Below, piece after piece: positions 1-9,267 of a stretch of DNA of 64,000 nt. Position numbers and translations under genes: made by a program. Position 1 is the first letter of the stretch. Every line of letters begins with the position of its first letter. Under the pieces are notes generated by a model. It had not been told where the DNA came from. It made no database searches and saw only the letters and a program-made list of their open reading frames with translations. This stretch comes from Myxococcales bacterium (lineage in GTDB: Bacteria > Myxococcota_A > Polyangia > Polyangiales > Polyangiaceae), in NCBI GenBank assembly GCA_016794345.1, contig JAEUKE010000009.1, forward strand, positions 1 to 64,000, read 5' to 3'.

Positions 1-1263
1 CAGTCCGTGCAGCGGGCGGAGAAGCAGATCGCCGGCGGCATCGAGCTCGGCAACTTCGAGCAGCTCGTGAAGATGAAGTCGGAGCAGGAGATCGAGGGCT
101 CCGACGAGCACGTGGTCCACGCGGTGGACTACATGTTTCGCTACGCGTTCGGCCAGCGCGCGAGCGACATCCACATCGAGCCGAAGCGCAGCGAGAGCGT
201 CGTCCGCTTCCGGATCGACGGCTCGCTCCACGCCGTCAGCCAGCTGCCGCGCGCCGTCCACAAGGCGGTCGTCAACCGCATCAAGACGCTGAGCCGCCTC
301 GACATCGCCGAGAAGCGCAAGCCGCAGGACGGCCGCATCCGCACCGAGTTCGAGGGCAAGGCCACCGAGATCCGCGTCTCCACGTTGCCTGTCGCGTTCG
401 GCGAGAAGGTCGTGATGCGCATCTTCGACCCGGGGCTCGTCAACGACGACCTCGGGCAGCTCGGCTTCTTCCAGCGTGACAGAGCCGTCCTGGAGGAGCT
501 CATCGCGCGGCCACACGGAATCATCCTCGTCACCGGCCCGACCGGCTCCGGCAAGACGACGACGCTCTACACCGCGCTCCGCCGCATCGCGACCGAGGCG
601 GTGAACGTCACGACGATCGAGGATCCGATCGAAAACGTGTTCGAAGGGCTCAACCAGACGGCCATCCAGCCGGCGATCGGGCTCGGCTTCGCCGAGGTCT
701 TGCGGACGCTGCTCCGACAGGATCCGGACATCATCATGGTCGGCGAGATCCGCGATCTGGACACGGCGCGGCACGCCATCCAGGCGGCGCTCACGGGCCA
801 CCTGGTCTTCTCGACGCTCCACACGAACGACGCGGCGAGCGCGGTCACGCGCCTGCTCGACCTCGGCGTGCAGGACTTCCTCCTGGCCTCGACGCTCATC
901 GGGGTCATGGCGCAGCGGCTCGTGAAGAAGATCTGCGAGAGCTGCGCCGCCGAGCGTACGCTGGCCACGGAAGAGGTCGAGACGCTCGGGCTCGACGCGA
1001 AACAAGGCGAGATCCTCGTCCGCTACGGGAAGGGCTGCGCAGAGTGCCGCAAGACCGGGTACAAGGGGCGCAGCGCCATCGTGGAGCTCTTCCGCGTCAC
1101 GCCCACCGTCCGCAAGCTCATCCACGACCGCGCAGACGAGCTGGTGATCACGGACGAAGCGAAGAAAGACGGCATGCTCACGCTCCGCGAAGCCGCCATT
1201 CACAAGATGCTCCAGGGCGAGACGACCTACGAGCAGGTCATCGAGGTCACGGCCGAGACATGA
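1..1263 (+). CDS. GspE/PilB-family secretion ATPase, 3' part
   Basis: Cytoplasmic hexameric ATPase that powers type II secretion or type IV pilus assembly. The reading frame is open to base 1, so the N-terminal domain lies upstream of the window and the GTG at 7 is not a credible start. The visible part holds the Walker A motif GPTGSGKTT (about 534-560), an Asp-box/Walker B region (DPDIIMVGEIRD, about 721-756) and the His box. A C-terminal tetracysteine zinc knuckle has CxxC at 934-945 and CxxC at 1036-1047. The tetracysteine is usual in GspE and also occurs in PilB, so the pathway cannot be fixed from this fragment. The stop codon overlaps the next gene by 4 bp (ATGA). Confidence 0.9.
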   Translation, partial: QSVQRAEKQIAGGIELGNFEQLVKMKSEQEIEGSDEHVVHAVDYMFRYAFGQRASDIHIEPKRSESVVRFRIDGSLHAVSQLPRAVHKAVVNRIKTLSRLDIAEKRKPQDGRIRTEFEGKATEIRVSTLPVAFGEKVVMRIFDPGLVNDDLGQLGFFQRDRAVLEELIARPHGIILVTGPTGSGKTTTLYTALRRIATEAVNVTTIEDPIENVFEGLNQTAIQPAIGLGFAEVLRTLLRQDPDIIMVGEIRDLDTARHAIQAALTGHLVFSTLHTNDAASAVTRLLDLGVQDFLLASTLIGVMAQRLVKKICESCAAERTLATEEVETLGLDAKQGEILVRYGKGCAECRKTGYKGRSAIVELFRVTPTVRKLIHDRADELVITDEAKKDGMLTLREAAIHKMLQGETTYEQVIEVTAET

Positions 1264-2204
1264 GCGGTCCCGCGTTTCGCATCGGCGTCGACGAAAACGG
1301 CATGGGACCGCGGCTCGGACCGATGCTCGTCACGGCCGTGATGGCCGAGACCGACGAGCGCGGCCACAAGGCCGTCGAGCGCCGCGCCCGCGGCGCGATG
1401 CGCACGCGCCTGGGCGACAGCAAGGCCTTGGTCGCGCACGGGGACGTCGCGCTCGGCGAGGCCTGGGCACGTGTGCTCGCCGAGAGGGCAGGGGTCGTGG
1501 CGCGTTCGGTGGACGAGCTGGTCCACGCCATCTCCCTCGATCCGGGGGAGGAGCTGAAGCGGCCGTGTCCCGAGCACGTGCGCCCTCAGTGCTGGGGCGC
1601 GGAGGGGGAGGCGCTCTCGGCGCCCGACTCGCTTTTGGCGGACGTCCGGCGTGATCTCGCCAAGCTCGAGAAGAGCGGCGTGAAGCTCGTCGCCGTGCGC
1701 TCGGTGGTCGTGTGCACGAAGCGGCTGAACGAGGCGGTCGATCGCGGCGTGAGCCGCTTCGTCGTCGATCTGCACTCCATGGAGCGCCTCGTCCTGGATC
1801 TGCGCGCGCAGGCCGGTCAGCCGGTGCTCGCGGTCTGCGGCAAGGTCGGGGGCTTGCGCCAATACGAGCCCGCTTTCGGGCCGCTCTCCGGCCGGCTCTG
1901 CACGGTGCTGGAGGAGCGCAAGGAGTGCAGCGCGTACCACTTCCCCGGCGTGGGTGAGCTGCGCTTCGTGATGGACGCGGACGACTCCGACAAGCTCGTC
2001 GGCATCGCCTCGCTCGTCGGAAAGTACCTGCGCGAGGTCCTCATGGCGCGCATCGTCCGCCATTACGAACAGTTGGTCCCGGGCCTGCCGGACGCCAGCG
2101 GCTATCACGACCCTGTCACCACGACGTTCGTGAAGGCGACGGCCCTTGCTCGGAAGCGCGCCAAGGTCCCGGCGGACTGCTTCGAGCGCCGCGCGATAGG
2201 CTGA
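1260..2204 (+). CDS. Divergent RNase HII-like (RNase H fold) protein
   Basis: 314 aa. I start it at the ATG in the ATGA overlap with the secretion ATPase; longer in-frame readings would lie inside that gene. Three blocks recall RNase HII. GVDENGMGPRLGP (D11, E12) matches the GIDEAGRGPLAGP type. LGDSK is at 51-55. MDADDSDKLVGIASLVGKYL (from M238) resembles the D-x-K-SIAAASILAK helix. FVVDLHS (D170) could supply the remaining acidic residue. By family knowledge it would cleave the RNA strand of RNA:DNA hybrids. However, it is longer than typical RNase HII (about 200-230 aa), and the spacing between the blocks is expanded. The call is a fold-level inference. Confidence 0.55.
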   Translation: MSGPAFRIGVDENGMGPRLGPMLVTAVMAETDERGHKAVERRARGAMRTRLGDSKALVAHGDVALGEAWARVLAERAGVVARSVDELVHAISLDPGEELKRPCPEHVRPQCWGAEGEALSAPDSLLADVRRDLAKLEKSGVKLVAVRSVVVCTKRLNEAVDRGVSRFVVDLHSMERLVLDLRAQAGQPVLAVCGKVGGLRQYEPAFGPLSGRLCTVLEERKECSAYHFPGVGELRFVMDADDSDKLVGIASLVGKYLREVLMARIVRHYEQLVPGLPDASGYHDPVTTTFVKATALARKRAKVPADCFERRAIG

Positions 2205-2266
2205 CTCCGCCAGAATCGTCGCGGGTTTCTTCGCCGTTCGCGGGCGGAGTGGTACTCGCGATAGTC

Positions 2267-2989
2267 GTGTGCAGGATGTTCGGCGTGGTGGCTGAGCGAG
2301 CCGTGCCGCTCGCGGTGATGTTGCGGGAGGTGCCGCGAAGCCTCGCCACCCTGAGCGCCGAGCACGCCGACGGCTGGGGCGTCGCCGTCCGGGACGGGGG
2401 CACGTGGACAATCGAGAAGAGCGTGGCACAAGCCGCGCGCTGCCCGAAGTTCGAGGCCGTCTGCGCGGTGCGCGCGCAGGTCGCCGTCGCACACGTCCGC
2501 AAGAAGACGGTGGGCGAGACCGCGCTCGAGAACACGCATCCGTTCCGTCGCGGTACGTTCGTCTTCGCCCACAACGGCACCGCCGACTCGGGCTGGCTCG
2601 CGGCGCGCAGCTCGCCCGAGCGCCTCGCGGAGATCGAGGGCGCGACCGACAGCGAGCGGCTCTTTGCGTTCGTGATGACGCACATCGACGAGGTGGGCGC
2701 GGTCGGCGCCGGCGTCGCTCGGGCTGCGCTCGCGCTGCGGTCCGAGCCTGCCGTCGGCTCGGTGAACTTCCTCCTCTCGGACGGCGCGAGCCTGCACGCG
2801 TTTCGTCTCGGGCGCTCGCTCTACGTGCTGCGGCGTGGTGGTGGCGGGTGCCGTCGCGCCAAGGCGCTGGCCGTGGCGTCGGAGCCGCTGTCCGCCGAGG
2901 CGTGGACCGAGGTCGAGCAGGGCTCGCTGGTCACGCTCGCGATCGATGCGACGTCGCCAGCGACGTCAGCCGTTGCGCATCCTGCGTAG
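2267..2989 (+). CDS. Class II glutamine amidotransferase (YafJ/GATase_4 type)
   Basis: 240 aa. GTG 2267 is chosen because it puts Cys2 (CRMFGVVAE) directly after the initiator, as needed for an N-terminal nucleophile; the longer GTG 2249 reading would bury it. Family motifs follow in order: HADGWGVA, AHVRKKTVG, NTHPF, FAHNGT and DSERLFAF. Such proteins release ammonia from glutamine, but stand-alone members of this group have poorly known acceptors. The 3' end overlaps the convergent membrane-protein gene by 24 bp. Confidence 0.85.
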   Translation: MCRMFGVVAERAVPLAVMLREVPRSLATLSAEHADGWGVAVRDGGTWTIEKSVAQAARCPKFEAVCAVRAQVAVAHVRKKTVGETALENTHPFRRGTFVFAHNGTADSGWLAARSSPERLAEIEGATDSERLFAFVMTHIDEVGAVGAGVARAALALRSEPAVGSVNFLLSDGASLHAFRLGRSLYVLRRGGGGCRRAKALAVASEPLSAEAWTEVEQGSLVTLAIDATSPATSAVAHPA

Positions 2990-4192
2990 CGCGCGCTCGG
3001 CGATCGGCTCGGTCAGCTCCTTCTCGGCGGCCGCCTCGAGCGCCGCGCGCAGGTCGGCGTCCGCTGTCGCGCCCGCCGCGATCCGCACGCGCGCGCGGCC
3101 TGCGTCGCCGCCGAGCTCGGCGAGCGATATCGCTGCGCCGAGGCGACGGTCGGCGGGCGCCTGCGCGTCCAACATGACCTCGGCGAGCGCGTCGGCGCCC
3201 AGGTTTCCTTCGCGGTAGCTCGCGCTGCCGCCGAGCTTCTTGACCCGGGTGATCCAGTCCGCGAGCTTCTCTCCGCGTCGTCCGAGCGCCTCCGCTGCGC
3301 GTGAGGGGCTGCGCGACTTCTGGCTGGCGGCGAGCGCTCGCGCGATCATCGTTCGCAGCACGGCCACCGCGTCCTTCTGAGGCGCCCGCTGAAGGGCCTC
3401 GAGACGGACGCTTCGGCCGTCGTCGAGCTCGAGCGTCACGCCACCCTGCGTCTCGGTCGACCGGACGATGTCCGCCAGCGCGATGAACCGCCGCCGGAAG
3501 AAGGTCCGGATCTGGAGCCCGTCGAGCCCGATGGTGAGGATTGGCGGCACCGAGATCTCGCCGAGCGCGAGCGCGACGAGCGTGAGGACGCCGAGGATGA
3601 CGAGGTGTTGTGTGCGGAAGTTGCCCAGGACGCCGAGCAACGGCAAAAGCACGCTGCCGAAGAAGAGCGCTGCGACCGCCGCGACGATCAGCGTGGCGCA
3701 CCCGAGCGCGGGCCGCTGCGTCGGTGGACCGAGCCGCGTCGTGACGATGCGTTTGTCTGCGGACACGCCGGCCGCGTCGAGGAGGGCGCTTGCCTCCGCC
3801 TCGTTCGCGACTTCGATCGCGTACACGTCCCCGTCTCGTGTCTCGACGAACGCGCGCACGCCCCACGTCCCCGGCGCGGTCCAGCCCTGCACGAGGGCGT
3901 CGAGCGGGAGGGCCAGCTGCCGCTGTCCGATCGCGAGGTGGAGCGATTCGTCATCGACCGTCACCGATCCGGCGTGGCCTCGGGGTCGATTGAGGAGCAC
4001 GGGCTCGGTGCGGTCTCGCACGAGCGTGATGACGCCGACGACGAAGAGCACATACCCCGTCAGGGCCGCGAGGCCTCCGGCGTACGTGACGCCGAAAAGG
4101 AGCGCGGCCCCGATCAGCGCGAGGGCGGTCGCGACGCGCCGGCGCGCGCGCCGGCGAACGACCACGACCACGGCGCTAGGGGAGTGGAACAC
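2966..4192 (-). CDS. Membrane protein of unknown function
   Basis: About 408 aa; not recognised. The frame has no ATG near its start. GTG codons at 4192, 4171 and 4165 are candidates and I use the longest. Visible features are an Arg-rich N-terminus, a hydrophobic pair (about residues 20-55), a soluble stretch, a second hydrophobic pair (about 165-215), and a soluble Ala/Arg/Glu-rich C-terminal half with helical, HEAT-like spacing. It is divergent from the MoxR-like ATPase operon with only about 30 bp between starts, so the two share a promoter region. The 3' end overlaps the convergent amidotransferase. Confidence 0.6.
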   Translation of the reverse strand: MFHSPSAVVVVVRRRARRRVATALALIGAALLFGVTYAGGLAALTGYVLFVVGVITLVRDRTEPVLLNRPRGHAGSVTVDDESLHLAIGQRQLALPLDALVQGWTAPGTWGVRAFVETRDGDVYAIEVANEAEASALLDAAGVSADKRIVTTRLGPPTQRPALGCATLIVAAVAALFFGSVLLPLLGVLGNFRTQHLVILGVLTLVALALGEISVPPILTIGLDGLQIRTFFRRRFIALADIVRSTETQGGVTLELDDGRSVRLEALQRAPQKDAVAVLRTMIARALAASQKSRSPSRAAEALGRRGEKLADWITRVKKLGGSASYREGNLGADALAEVMLDAQAPADRRLGAAISLAELGGDAGRARVRIAAGATADADLRAALEAAAEKELTEPIAERALRRMRNG

Positions 4193-4222
4193 GCGCCCAT
4201 TGCTTCTATCATCGCTCCCCGC

Positions 4223-6829
4223 ATGACGCCCCCGACCGCTCGGTTCGACGCCGCCGCCACGCGCTTTCGTGGGTTCTTCGAGGAGCTGAACGGGACCTTC
4301 ATGGAGCGGGCGGACGTGCTGCAGCAGATCGCGCTCGGTCTGCTCGGGCGCGAGCACGTCCTCCTGGCCGGGCCCCCCGGCACCGCGAAGAGCCTCGTCG
4401 CCTCGAGCGTCTTCAAGCGGATCCTCTGCGAGGAGACCGGGCGGCCCAGCCTCTACGCCCGCCAGATCACCGAGAGCACGGTGCAGACCGATCTCATCGG
4501 CCCGGTCGACTTCAAGAACCTGATGGAGACCGGTCGCACGACCCATTTCACGGACGAGGGAATGCTCGGCGCGGCCCACGCATTCCTCGACGAGGTCTTC
4601 GACGGGCGCGACATGCTGCTCCGGTCGGCGCTGAACGTGCTGCAGGAGCGCGAGCTGAAGCAGGGCTCCGAGATCACGAAGGGCCGCATCGAGTGCGCGC
4701 TCATGACGAGCAACCGCTACGTGTCCGACGTCATCGAGCAGTCGCGGGACACGTTGCTCGCCTTCCTCGATCGGATCGCGTTCGTGGGCTTCGTTCCTCG
4801 AGGCTTCGCGGACCCGGTGAACCTCGCGGCCGTCCTGCGTCGCACGGTGGGCGGCGAGCGTCCTCGGCTGGACGCGCTCCTCACCCTGCAGGACGTGGAC
4901 GTGCTCCAGGCGGCGGTCGAGGGCGTCTGGGTCGCGCCCGAGATCTGCGATGCGGTCGCCAAGCTGCTCGAGACGTTCGACGCGGAGGTCGCCACGGCGT
5001 GCCGCGCCGATCCGGCGTTTTCGCCGACGCGTTACATCTCGACGCGCACGGCCGTACGTTGCTGCCAGATCCTGCGGGCCATCGTCGTCTACGACCGCAT
5101 CTTCCGGCGCCCCGCGCGCTCGCTCGAGGTCGTCGCGGAGGACCTCGTGTCGCTCCGGCTGCACCTGTTGCTCTCCGGCCCGGCCCCCGCCGACATCGAG
5201 AAGCTCCTCGCGCGGGAGGTCGATCCGGCGGAGCGCAGGCAGCTCGTGATCATGAGGACCGAGCGAGAGATCTTCGACGCGTGCATCGAGAAGCTCGGTC
5301 CGGTGCGGCCGAGCCCGAGACCGCGCCCGGAGCCCGCCGCGCAGCCTGCGCCACCCGCGCCTTCCGCGAGCCCAACCGGGCCGGCGCCGGCCGGCCCGGC
5401 GCAGCCTGCCGAGGATCCCTGGGCGAAGATGGACCGGCAGATCGCCGACGCGCTCCAGGCCGGCGATCACGGAACACTGGTGGCGCTCGCGCGATCGGTC
5501 GCAGAAGGAGCGCGCGAAGGGAACGCTGGCGCGGAGGCCGCGCGAGCGAAGCTCTCGACCATCGTCGCCGCCATCGGCGCGCTCGGTGTCCGCGCCGCGC
5601 TGGGCGTGGTCGATCTCAAGAGCGAGCCGCTCACGGCCGTGCGCGCGCTGGTGGCGCTCGCTGCCGCGCTGGAGGACGGCACCGCGTCGCTCCACCCCAC
5701 GGCGAGCTGGGTCGAGGCCCGAGCGCTCGCGCTCATCCACGATCTGGCCGCGAGCGCGGCCGGTCCGACCGAGGCCGTCCTCTCGGGCGACACGGGTGCT
5801 GCCTGGGCGCACGCCGACGCGCGCCTCGCCATGCTCGAGGCGCTCGCCGAGTCGAAGAAAACGCTGACGGATACGTCATCGACATCCGAGCTGAGCCCGG
5901 ACGACGGCCCGTGGCGAGAGGCCGTCCTGAAGGCGGAGGTCGAGCTCGCCGCGGTGCTCGCGAAGCCGTTCTGCGAGTCGGTCACGGGCGCGCTCGGGGC
6001 GGGGGAGGGGTCGCTTTCGCCCGTGCTCGACGCCCTGAAGCCGGAGCTCGCTCGGCTCGACACGATCGACGCACGAATGGGCGCGCTGGCGGCGCGCCCC
6101 GGCGAGATCAAGAAACGCGCGGTCGGCCCGCGCGTAGGCGATCTGGTCCGCGCCGCGCTCCTGCGCGGCACGGGGCGCGATCGGGCCGCGCTGGTGACCC
6201 AGATCCGTGGGCTCCTGGCCTTGCTCGGCGACCACGGCCTCTCGGCCTCGCTGGAGCCGAAGGCCTGGCTCACCTGGACCGCCGAAGCGCTCGTGAAGAA
6301 CGAGCCCGCGCCGCCCGAGAAGAAGCCGAAGAAGGGGAGCCGCGAGGCCTACCTCCAGCTCCGCGGCGAGGAGCAGCGCACGCCCATCACCTACACGCTC
6401 GCCGAGGTCGCGCTGCTCGTCGCGCCGGCGACGACGCAACACGTGGTGACCATCCCGCAGGTGGCCGAGATGCTCGAGGGGCTGCCCGCCGAGCTCAAGG
6501 ACGCGGTGATCGCGCTCGACGTCGGGCGCGCCGACCGGTCGCTCTCGTATCTCGAGAGGTGGTGGCACGACGTCGAGAAGCTGCCCGTCGAGGATCGCGC
6601 TGCGGCTGGGATCTTCCGCGTCGTGTGGGACGACGCGGCGCTCGCGCGTGTCACGGTGGAAGCCCGGTTGCTCGCGGATCTCCTGCCTTCGGCCTCGGAG
6701 AAGGCGCAGGCCATCCGCGGCCGCGTCGACGCGCTCACCGACCGGATCCGCGCCGGAGGTGTGGTGGTGCTCGAGCGTCACGCCGACAAGATCTGGCACG
6801 GCGCCGTCCAAGGGGCCGAGCGCAAGTGA
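4223..6829 (+). CDS. MoxR/RavA-like AAA+ ATPase
   Basis: 868 aa, from ATG 4223. Residues about 10-320 form a MoxR-type AAA+ module. It has MERADVLQQIALGLLG as in RavA, Walker A GPPGTAKS (50-57), Walker B AFLDEVFDG, and a sensor stretch (LMTSNRY). A Pro/Ala-rich linker (about 355-395) leads to a long helical C-terminal half of unknown role, far larger than the E. coli RavA tail. Partners of this family are VWA proteins, and the next gene encodes one, overlapping by 4 bp (GTGA). This is the first gene of the operon ending at 14050. MoxR ATPases act as assembly or metal-insertion chaperones; the client here is inferred to be the SDH complex encoded downstream. Confidence 0.82.
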   Translation: MTPPTARFDAAATRFRGFFEELNGTFMERADVLQQIALGLLGREHVLLAGPPGTAKSLVASSVFKRILCEETGRPSLYARQITESTVQTDLIGPVDFKNLMETGRTTHFTDEGMLGAAHAFLDEVFDGRDMLLRSALNVLQERELKQGSEITKGRIECALMTSNRYVSDVIEQSRDTLLAFLDRIAFVGFVPRGFADPVNLAAVLRRTVGGERPRLDALLTLQDVDVLQAAVEGVWVAPEICDAVAKLLETFDAEVATACRADPAFSPTRYISTRTAVRCCQILRAIVVYDRIFRRPARSLEVVAEDLVSLRLHLLLSGPAPADIEKLLAREVDPAERRQLVIMRTEREIFDACIEKLGPVRPSPRPRPEPAAQPAPPAPSASPTGPAPAGPAQPAEDPWAKMDRQIADALQAGDHGTLVALARSVAEGAREGNAGAEAARAKLSTIVAAIGALGVRAALGVVDLKSEPLTAVRALVALAAALEDGTASLHPTASWVEARALALIHDLAASAAGPTEAVLSGDTGAAWAHADARLAMLEALAESKKTLTDTSSTSELSPDDGPWREAVLKAEVELAAVLAKPFCESVTGALGAGEGSLSPVLDALKPELARLDTIDARMGALAARPGEIKKRAVGPRVGDLVRAALLRGTGRDRAALVTQIRGLLALLGDHGLSASLEPKAWLTWTAEALVKNEPAPPEKKPKKGSREAYLQLRGEEQRTPITYTLAEVALLVAPATTQHVVTIPQVAEMLEGLPAELKDAVIALDVGRADRSLSYLERWWHDVEKLPVEDRAAAGIFRVVWDDAALARVTVEARLLADLLPSASEKAQAIRGRVDALTDRIRAGGVVVLERHADKIWHGAVQGAERK

Positions 6830-9267
6830 GCGACGAGGCCGCTCGCCTCGACGCGGTCCGCGCGCGCCTCGATGCCATGACCCGAGGTGCGCCCGCGCGG
6901 CCCGGGCTGTGGTCGCGGATCGTGACGCCGATCCTCCGCGTGGTCGGGTGGCAAGCTCGTTTCGAGACCAAGCGCCTCTTCGAGCTGCTCGACGCGTCTG
7001 CTCGCGGGCCCGAAGAGGAGGAGCTGCTCGGCGCGATCGTCGAGCTCGAGGACAACGTGGAGACGGCCGAGCGCGCCTGCCAGGTCAAGGGCTACGTTCC
7101 GACGGCGCACGCGTCGTGGCTCTACCGGGTCGAGGAGCTCGTGCGTCGCGTCGCCACCCTGCGGAAAGACGACGGTCCCGCGGCTCGTCGCGTCCTCGCC
7201 GGCCTGGACAGGACACGTGTGTTGCCTCCGCTCCGGATCGCGCCGCCGAAAAAGGAGGTGACCGCGCCGGAGACGGAGAGCGAACCGTCCGAGCTCGGCT
7301 CGCGCCTCCGAGAGCTCGAGCTCGCCGCGATCGATCACATCATCGAGGCGGCGCGCGCAGAGACGGAGTTCCTCGATCGGCGCCGCCGGCTCCTGGAGGG
7401 CGCCCGACGGCTCCTCCTCGACGCCAGCGCCGCGCTCGAGCTCGACGGAGAAGGTGTCCTGGCCCGCCAGCGCCACCTCGCCGGGGAGATCACCAAGCTC
7501 GATCGCCTCGAGGCGGCGGGGCTGGCGCCGGCCACCGCGCTCTCGTACCAGGTGAAGCAGGCGCGCCGACGGGGCGATCGAGACAAGCTGTACGCGGCCC
7601 TCGTCGCGGTGGACGGCTTCGCCCTCACGCTGGGCGACGCGAGCGTCTCGCGGATCAGCGGGGCAGCGCTCCAGGAGCTCGACTCGGGCGAGGCCGTCGC
7701 CGGAGACGACGACAGGCTGCGGTCCGCGGAGCAGGTGTTCGGAGGCGACGTCGTCGCCAAGATCCGAGCGGAGTACGAGGCGGCCCGCGGCCGCGCAGAG
7801 CGGGGCGAGGTGGATCCGGAGCTCACGAAGCTCGCGCTCGAGTACCTCGCGCCCGGCACCGAGCAAGCCGCCCTCTCCGCGCTGCTCTCCGTCGACGGCT
7901 GCTTCGAGGTCGGCGCATCGCTCGCGCCCGTGCGAATCCGGGAGCACGAGGAGGTCGCGCGCCTCGTGAGCCACCCCACACGGGAGCTGCTCGTCGTGCC
8001 CGCGACGGACATCCGCGATCTGCCCCACGCCATCGTGACCGATCCGCGGTCGATCTTGCTCGATCTCGCGACCGGCCGGCTGCTCGCGCGAAAATACGTC
8101 GAGCGCGCGACGCGGCCGGTGGAGCGCTCCCGCCTGATCGGCGAGGCGCGCGTCTACGTCCTCGACGGCTCGACGTCGATGCTCGAGGACGGCCAGGCGG
8201 GCGCGCGTGCTCGCGTGCGTGACGCCATCCTGCTCGCCGAGCTCGCCACGTTGATGCGCCGGCTCCAGAGCGGGCCTCGCAACGTGCGCCTCACCCTCCA
8301 CTACCGGTTCTTCACCAAGCGGCTCGGCGATGTGAAGCGCGTCGCGACACCGGCGGAGGCGCTGGCCGCCATGAGCGACGTCGTCGGGAGCGCCCGCAAG
8401 GGCGGCACCGACATCGAGCAGGCGCTCGTCTCGAGCATGGCGCTCATCCGCGACAAGAAGCGCGAGGATCCCGAGCTCGGGCGCGCGGGTATCGTCCTCG
8501 TGACCGACGGCAACGCGCCGGTCGACCCGGAGGTCGTGCGCAAGGCGCGGGAGGAGGCCGGCGACGTGGCCATCGCGATCAGCGTCATCGCGCTCGGCGA
8601 AGAGAACCCGGTGCTCCGCGAGCTCGTCGCGCACCAGCGCGCGCGCGGCGAGCGCGCCTTCTATCACCACCTGAACGACGCGGATCTCGCGGCCCTCTGC
8701 CGGGGTGAGGCCCTTGGGCCACGCGTGCACCCGAGCGCCGCCTCGGGCACGCCGCTCGGTCTGCGCACCGAGCTCGACGCGCTCCTCCTCGAGCTCGAGG
8801 ATCTGGGCCGCGCCGGCGAGAAGCGCTTCGCGGCGGACGACGACGAGCACCAGGGCGAACGCGCGCGCGAGGAGGCCGCGACGCGCGATCGCGCCTCGCT
8901 CGATCGCCGGTACGCGCGGTGGTTCCCGAGCCAGGCGCCGCGCCCGGATCTCCCTCGGGGCACGGGTGACGATCACGACGCCGCACGCGTGGTCCTGGCG
9001 ACCGTGGCCGAGGTCGTCGGGGAGCTCGGCGGAGACGGGCTCCGTCGGAAGGCCGACGCCATCGAGATCGTCGAGCGCTTGCTCCCGGACGCCCGGCTCA
9101 CGCCCGCGCGGTTCCGCCAGGTGCTCGAGACCGGCGCGCACGGCGCCGAGCTCGAGATCGTGCATCGGGCCGTCGCCGGCGCTCGGGAGAGCTTCGACGA
9201 CAGGCTCGGTCGAACGAAAGAAGCGGGTGCGGCCCGCGCGACGTTGCTCGCGGGAGGACGGCGATGA
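6826..9267 (+). CDS. VWA-domain protein (ViaA-like partner of the AAA+ ATPase)
   Basis: 813 aa, from the GTG in the GTGA overlap. The N-terminal half is charged and helical, with coiled-coil character. The VWA domain has a complete MIDAS: DGSTS with first Asp about residue 447, then GGTDIEQAL (Thr) and LVTDGN (Asp). A charged C-terminal region follows. ViaA likewise has a helical N-terminus and a C-terminal VWA domain and activates the RavA ATPase. Gene order (ATPase then VWA) and overlap match ravA-viaA. The assignment rests on architecture and context, since the N-terminal half could not be compared. Confidence 0.8.
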   Translation: MSDEAARLDAVRARLDAMTRGAPARPGLWSRIVTPILRVVGWQARFETKRLFELLDASARGPEEEELLGAIVELEDNVETAERACQVKGYVPTAHASWLYRVEELVRRVATLRKDDGPAARRVLAGLDRTRVLPPLRIAPPKKEVTAPETESEPSELGSRLRELELAAIDHIIEAARAETEFLDRRRRLLEGARRLLLDASAALELDGEGVLARQRHLAGEITKLDRLEAAGLAPATALSYQVKQARRRGDRDKLYAALVAVDGFALTLGDASVSRISGAALQELDSGEAVAGDDDRLRSAEQVFGGDVVAKIRAEYEAARGRAERGEVDPELTKLALEYLAPGTEQAALSALLSVDGCFEVGASLAPVRIREHEEVARLVSHPTRELLVVPATDIRDLPHAIVTDPRSILLDLATGRLLARKYVERATRPVERSRLIGEARVYVLDGSTSMLEDGQAGARARVRDAILLAELATLMRRLQSGPRNVRLTLHYRFFTKRLGDVKRVATPAEALAAMSDVVGSARKGGTDIEQALVSSMALIRDKKREDPELGRAGIVLVTDGNAPVDPEVVRKAREEAGDVAIAISVIALGEENPVLRELVAHQRARGERAFYHHLNDADLAALCRGEALGPRVHPSAASGTPLGLRTELDALLLELEDLGRAGEKRFAADDDEHQGERAREEAATRDRASLDRRYARWFPSQAPRPDLPRGTGDDHDAARVVLATVAEVVGELGGDGLRRKADAIEIVERLLPDARLTPARFRQVLETGAHGAELEIVHRAVAGARESFDDRLGRTKEAGAARATLLAGGRR

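Noticed and set aside
3605..4222. N-terminal extension of the MoxR-like ATPase
   Set aside because: The frame continues upstream, but it is antisense to the membrane-protein gene and lacks homology; the AAA+ module begins right after ATG 4223.
4193..5812. N-terminal extension of the minus-strand membrane protein
   Set aside because: That part lies opposite the ATPase gene and is Arg/Gly-rich shadow sequence; the hydrophobic coding part starts near 4192.
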